Of a stretch of DNA of 8,961 nucleotides, positions 5,975 to 8,961 are shown piece after piece. Position 1 is the first letter of the stretch, and every line of letters begins with the position of its first letter. Below the pieces are notes generated by a model. That model searched no databases. It had not been told where the DNA came from and worked only from the letters and a program-made list of their open reading frames with translations. The DNA is from Chloroflexota bacterium (lineage in GTDB: Bacteria > Chloroflexota > UBA6077 > JADZDV01). Both the position numbers and the translations under genes were made by a program. Location: assembly GCA_020850915.1 (NCBI GenBank), contig JADZDV010000312.1:1-8961 (forward strand), given 5' to 3'.

Positions 5975-6022
5975 ATGAGCAGGAGTGAGCGAGCGGGCAC
6001 GCGGCGGGGGGAGCGACTATGA
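5975..6022 (+). CDS. Possible 15-codon leader peptide overlapping the dppC start
   Basis: An ATG at 5975 opens a 15-codon frame (MSRSERAGTRRGERL) whose TGA (6020-6022) overlaps the dppC ATG in an ATGA arrangement, the usual geometry for translational coupling. Its own ribosome site (GGACGGG, 5961-5967) is mediocre, and so short a frame can occur by chance in the 65-base dppB-dppC gap. Confidence 0.2.
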   Translation: MSRSERAGTRRGERL

Positions 6023-6999
6023 GCCTGACGGACGTCGCGGCCAGCCCGGTCCTGGCCGGCGCGGCGAGCGAGCGGCTTGCCCACCGGAAAGCGTCGCGGG
6101 GGTTCTGGTCAGACGCACTGGCACGCCTGCTCGAGAACCGAGTGGCGACTGCCAGCCTCGTCTTCATCGGGCTGCTGCTGCTCGTGGCGATCTTCGCGCC
6201 CTCGGTCGCGCCGTACCCCTATGACGAGCAGCACATGAGCCAGACCTGGCAGGCGCCGAGCGCACAGTACTGGCTGGGAACCGACGCCTTCGGACGTGAC
6301 ATCCTCAGCCGCCTGATCTTCGGGGCGCGCGTCTCGCTGACCGTCGCCATCATGGCGCAGGTCATCATCCTGCTGCTAGGCGTTCCGCTGGGCCTGGTCT
6401 CGGGCCTGCTGGGCGGGCGGGTGGACAACGCCATCATGCGCCTGGTGGACGCGCTGTACGCGCTGCCCAGCCTGCTCATCGTCATCGTCTTCATGACCCT
6501 GATGAAGCAGGTTCTGGCCCAGAGGGATCTTGGCCTCCTGGCGCCCCTCGGCTGGTTGGACCGGGGCACCGGCGGACTGACCGGCGTGTTCATCGGCATC
6601 GGTCTGACGTACTGGCTGACCGTTTGTCGCCTGGTCCGGGCCCAGACGCTCTCGCTGCGGGAGCGCGAGTTCGTGATCGCGGCCCGCGCGGTTGGCGCCG
6701 GGAACCGGCGGATCATCTGGAGGCACCTCGCCCCGAACTGCCTGGCGCCGGTCATCGTCGCGGCAAGCCTCGGCGTGCCGACGGCCATTATGCTGGAGGC
6801 GGGGCTGAGCTTCATCGGCCTGGGCATCAGCCCGCCCATGCCTAGCTGGGGCACGATGGTGGCAGACGGCGTCGAGGCGATCCGGGGCCACCCGCACGCC
6901 GTGATCGCGCCCTGTGCCGCGATTAGCCTGACCTTGCTGGCCTTCAACTTCCTGGGCGACGGTCTGCGCGATGCGCTCGACCCGCTCCTGAAGAGCTGA
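6019..6999 (+). CDS. ABC transporter permease, DppC/OppC family
   Basis: This is the second channel subunit of the peptide-type importer. The 326-aa product has a cytoplasmic N-terminal tail (about 1-40), a first helix (about 42-61, ending IFAPSVAPYPYD) and the family hallmark WLGTDAFGRDILSRLIFGARVSL (about 91-113). Further helices follow, and the EAA coupling loop is at about 215-243 (EREFVIAARAVGAGNRRIIW, then RHLAPNCLAP). The usual ending FNFLGDGLRDALDPLLKS is intact. Between about residues 163 and 189 there is a longer loop (LAQRDLGLLAPLGWLDRGTG) than in short DppC proteins; longer variants of this loop occur in some OppC homologues. The ATG has a GGGGAG ribosome site five bases upstream. 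The gap from dppB is 65 bases. No DppD/DppF ATPase follows; a truncated TRAP receptor begins within five bases of the stop. Confidence 0.95.
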   Translation: MSLTDVAASPVLAGAASERLAHRKASRGFWSDALARLLENRVATASLVFIGLLLLVAIFAPSVAPYPYDEQHMSQTWQAPSAQYWLGTDAFGRDILSRLIFGARVSLTVAIMAQVIILLLGVPLGLVSGLLGGRVDNAIMRLVDALYALPSLLIVIVFMTLMKQVLAQRDLGLLAPLGWLDRGTGGLTGVFIGIGLTYWLTVCRLVRAQTLSLREREFVIAARAVGAGNRRIIWRHLAPNCLAPVIVAASLGVPTAIMLEAGLSFIGLGISPPMPSWGTMVADGVEAIRGHPHAVIAPCAAISLTLLAFNFLGDGLRDALDPLLKS

Positions 7000-7003
7000 G
7001 CGC

Positions 7004-7911
7004 TTGCTCCTCGCCGGCTACTCGCCGCCGTCCTCCACCCATAGCCGCGCGGCAGCACGCTTTGGCGAGCGCGTCCAGCAGATCACCGGCGGCCGTATCC
7101 GGGTGCATCTGGTCTGGAATATCCTCGACTTTGGCTACCCCGCGGAAGGACTGATCGACCTGGTCACCGCGGGCTGCTCGACGGCATGTACTACTCCACG
7201 ACCTCTCTCTTCGACGTCGCGCCGAAGCTCGGCCTGCTGGACCTGCCGTTCCTGTTCGAATCGCGTGACCACGTCTTCCGGATGCTGGACGGTCCGATCG
7301 GCGCGGAGCTGTCGGCAGAGCTGGAAGACAGGATCCCGCTCACGGTGCTCGGCTACTGGGAGAACGGCTTCCGTCATCTCTCCAACCGCATCCGCCCGAT
7401 CCAGACGCCGGCGGACATGCACGGCCTCCGCATCCGGATCCAGCCCAATCCGATCTACGCGGAGGCGTTCCGCGCGCTCGGGGCCAAGCCCGCTGCGACC
7501 GACATCGCGGAGCTGATCCCCGCGCTGGAGGAGGGGCGGATCGACGGGCAGGAGAACCCGCTGGACAACACCTGGACCTACGGGGCCTATCGCTTCACGC
7601 CGTACATCACGCTGACCGCGCAGTTCTTCGGCGTGCGCGTCATGTGCGTGCGCCGAGGCTGGTTCGAGACCTTGAGCGCCAGGGATCGCGAGGTCGTGCG
7701 TGCCGCCGCTCGCGAGGCCGTCGCCTACCAGCGCCAGCTCGCGGTAGAGCGCGACGCCGAGATGACCGAACGGCTCACGGCACACGGTGTCCAGATCGAG
7801 GCGCTTCCGGCCGAGACACGCGCCGCGTTCCGCCGCGCCAGCGAACCGGTCTACGAGCGACTGCGCGACCGGATCGGTCCGGTCCTCATCGAGCGCGCGC
7901 TTCAAGCCTGA
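7004..7911 (+). pseudogene. TRAP transporter solute-binding protein (DctP family), N-terminally truncated and frameshifted
   Basis: DctP-type receptors bind carboxylates or related solutes in the periplasm for DctQM secondary transporters. Two frames are needed. The first (from about 7004) reads LLAGYSPPSSTHSRAAARFG, then TGGRIRVHLVWNILDFGYPA, to VTAG. The second continues LLDGMYYSTTSLFDVAPKLG, then LLDLPFLFES, to a TGA at 7909-7911. They join if one C is restored between 7174 and 7175. Family features include the GLRIRIQPN motif with the substrate-carboxylate Arg (7435-7437), GAKPAATDIAELIPALEEGR and IDGQENPLDNTW. The signal peptide and about the first 25-35 residues are absent, and the only start is a TTG without a ribosome site, so no exported protein could be made. 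No dctQ or dctM is nearby. The remnant touches the dppC stop, suggesting a deletion junction. The remaining codons keep high third-position GC, so the damage looks recent. Confidence 0.85.
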
Positions 7912-7933
7912 CCGCGGACCGCCGCCGCTGAGT

Positions 7934-8961
7934 TCAGAACAGCCCCACGATCTCGCCCTGCTCGTCGACGTCGATCTGTCGATAGGCGCCCTGGCGCGGC
8001 AGGCCGGGCCTGGTCATGATCTCGCCCGCGATCGGGATCAGGAAGCCGGCCCCGGTGTCGGCGCGCACCTCGTGGACGGTCACCCGGAAGCCCGTGGGAC
8101 GCCCTTTGAGAGCAGGATTGTCCGAGAGCGAGAGGGGCGTCTTGGCCATACAGATCGGCAGGCGATCCAGGCCGAGCTCCGTGAAATGCGCGATCTGGCG
8201 CTTCGCGCGGGGCAAGTAGTCCACCCCGGCCGCGCCGTACAGGCGGGTCGCGACCGTGGCGATCTTCTCACCGATCGGCTGCTCCAGCTCGTACACCATG
8301 CGCGGCCCGGCCCCGGCCCCTGTGTGAGACTCGGCCACCTCCACGACCGCTCGCGCCAGCTCCAGGCCGCCGGCGCTGCCCCGCGCCCAGAGGTCGCCCA
8401 CCTCGGCCCGCGCCGCGCCGGCGCGCAGTCCCAGCCTCCGCGCTAGCTCCAGCTCGGCGTCCGAATCCGTACTGAAACGGTTCACCGCCACGACGACCGG
8501 GACGCCAAACGCGCCGACGTTCTGAATCTGCTTCTCCAGGTTCACCGCGCCCTCGGCTACTGCGTCCAGGTCCTCTTCGTGGATGGCCGCGTCGAGCGAG
8601 CGCCCGGCCACGATGCGGTAGCGGCCGGAGTGCGCCTTGAGCGCCCGCACCGTGCAGACCAGCACCGCCGCGTCCGGCAGGCGAGCGGAAGCTCGACACT
8701 TGATGTGCATGAACTTCTCAAAGCCCATGTCTGCCCCGAAGCCGGCTTCCGTCACGACGTAGTCGGCTAGCTTCAGCCCCAGCAGGTCGGCCAGCACGCT
8801 CGAGTTGCCGTGAGCGATGTTCGCGAACGGCCCGGTATGGACCAGCACCGGGGTATGCTCCGTGGTCTGGAGCAGATTGGGGTCCAGGCTCTCCTTCAGC
8901 AGCACCGTCATCGCGCCGGCCGCTCCCAGGTCGCCGGCCGTCAGGGGGCGACGGTCCTTTC
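7934..8961 (-). CDS. fhs: Formate--tetrahydrofolate ligase, C-terminal part (5' end beyond window)
   Basis: This enzyme joins formate to tetrahydrofolate using ATP, giving 10-formyltetrahydrofolate for purine, methionyl-tRNA and one-carbon metabolism (or the Wood-Ljungdahl methyl branch); it is cytoplasmic. The window holds the last 341 codons of a protein normally near 557 residues. The frame is open through the right edge, with LTAGDLGAAGAMTVLLKESL continuing upstream of the ATG at 8911, so that ATG is internal. Signature blocks are GPFANIAHGNSSV (from 8833 down), YVVTEAGFGADMGFEKF, the IKCR block, VRALKAHSG and PVVVAVNRF. The ending IDVDEQGEIVGLF is canonical. The usual Cys in IAHGC is Asn here, probably a lineage variant. 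The gene ends 22 bases from the TRAP remnant, with the two convergent, so it is unrelated to the transporter operon. No damage is visible. Confidence 0.95.
   Translation of the reverse strand, partial: KDRRPLTAGDLGAAGAMTVLLKESLDPNLLQTTEHTPVLVHTGPFANIAHGNSSVLADLLGLKLADYVVTEAGFGADMGFEKFMHIKCRASARLPDAAVLVCTVRALKAHSGRYRIVAGRSLDAAIHEEDLDAVAEGAVNLEKQIQNVGAFGVPVVVAVNRFSTDSDAELELARRLGLRAGAARAEVGDLWARGSAGGLELARAVVEVAESHTGAGAGPRMVYELEQPIGEKIATVATRLYGAAGVDYLPRAKRQIAHFTELGLDRLPICMAKTPLSLSDNPALKGRPTGFRVTVHEVRADTGAGFLIPIAGEIMTRPGLPRQGAYRQIDVDEQGEIVGLF

Noticed and set aside
7174..7190. Programmed -1 frameshift in the TRAP gene
   Set aside because: There is no slippery heptamer at the site and no reason for DctP to use recoding. 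The gene is also missing its N-terminus, so mutation or a sequencing error is far more likely.

Overview
This is a GC-rich window whose coding regions show very high GC at third codon positions. It comes from a free-living bacterium. The binding protein has a lipoprotein signal followed by a long Ala/Pro linker, which I associate with Chloroflexota (Thermomicrobia/Sphaerobacter-like), although some Actinomycetota also fit. That placement is inference only. There are no tRNA, rRNA, CRISPR or insertion-sequence signatures.

Layout, left to right. The window opens with the 3' end of an unrecognised CDS (1-222), closed by a strong hairpin (235-266). A small hypothetical membrane protein follows (292-510). 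Convergent to it, on the minus strand, is an AbiEii/DUF6036-type nucleotidyltransferase broken by a one-base insertion (525-1035). The region 1036-1386 has no gene but holds a 23-bp tandem repeat with DnaA-box-like cores, overlapping palindromes and a 12-bp duplication. Next come an Ogt/MGMT DNA-repair methyltransferase (1387-1968), probably leaderless, and a class IV PLP aminotransferase (2093-3022) behind a clear sigma-70 type promoter. A hairpin-rich leader (3023-3180) precedes a dipeptide/oligopeptide ABC transporter operon: binding protein (3181-5001), DppB-like permease (5024-5953) and DppC-like permease (6019-6999). Immediately after dppC lies a TRAP-type (DctP) solute-binding protein remnant that lacks its N-terminus and is frameshifted (7004-7911). 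The 3' part of formate--tetrahydrofolate ligase runs convergently and off the right edge (7934-8961).

How it fits together. The ABC genes encode peptide capture and the membrane channel, but no DppD/DppF ATPase is present where it would usually sit. A TRAP fragment occupies that place instead. The simplest inference is that a deletion removed the ATPases and the start of a TRAP receptor gene, so the transporter must borrow ATPases from elsewhere or is itself decaying. Two independent single-base frameshifts in 9 kb suggest either real gene decay or residual sequencing errors. The aminotransferase, MGMT and Fhs are ordinary housekeeping genes with intact catalytic motifs. I found no convincing undescribed system. 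The best leads are the dppC-TRAP junction and the repeat/palindrome block at 1142-1226.
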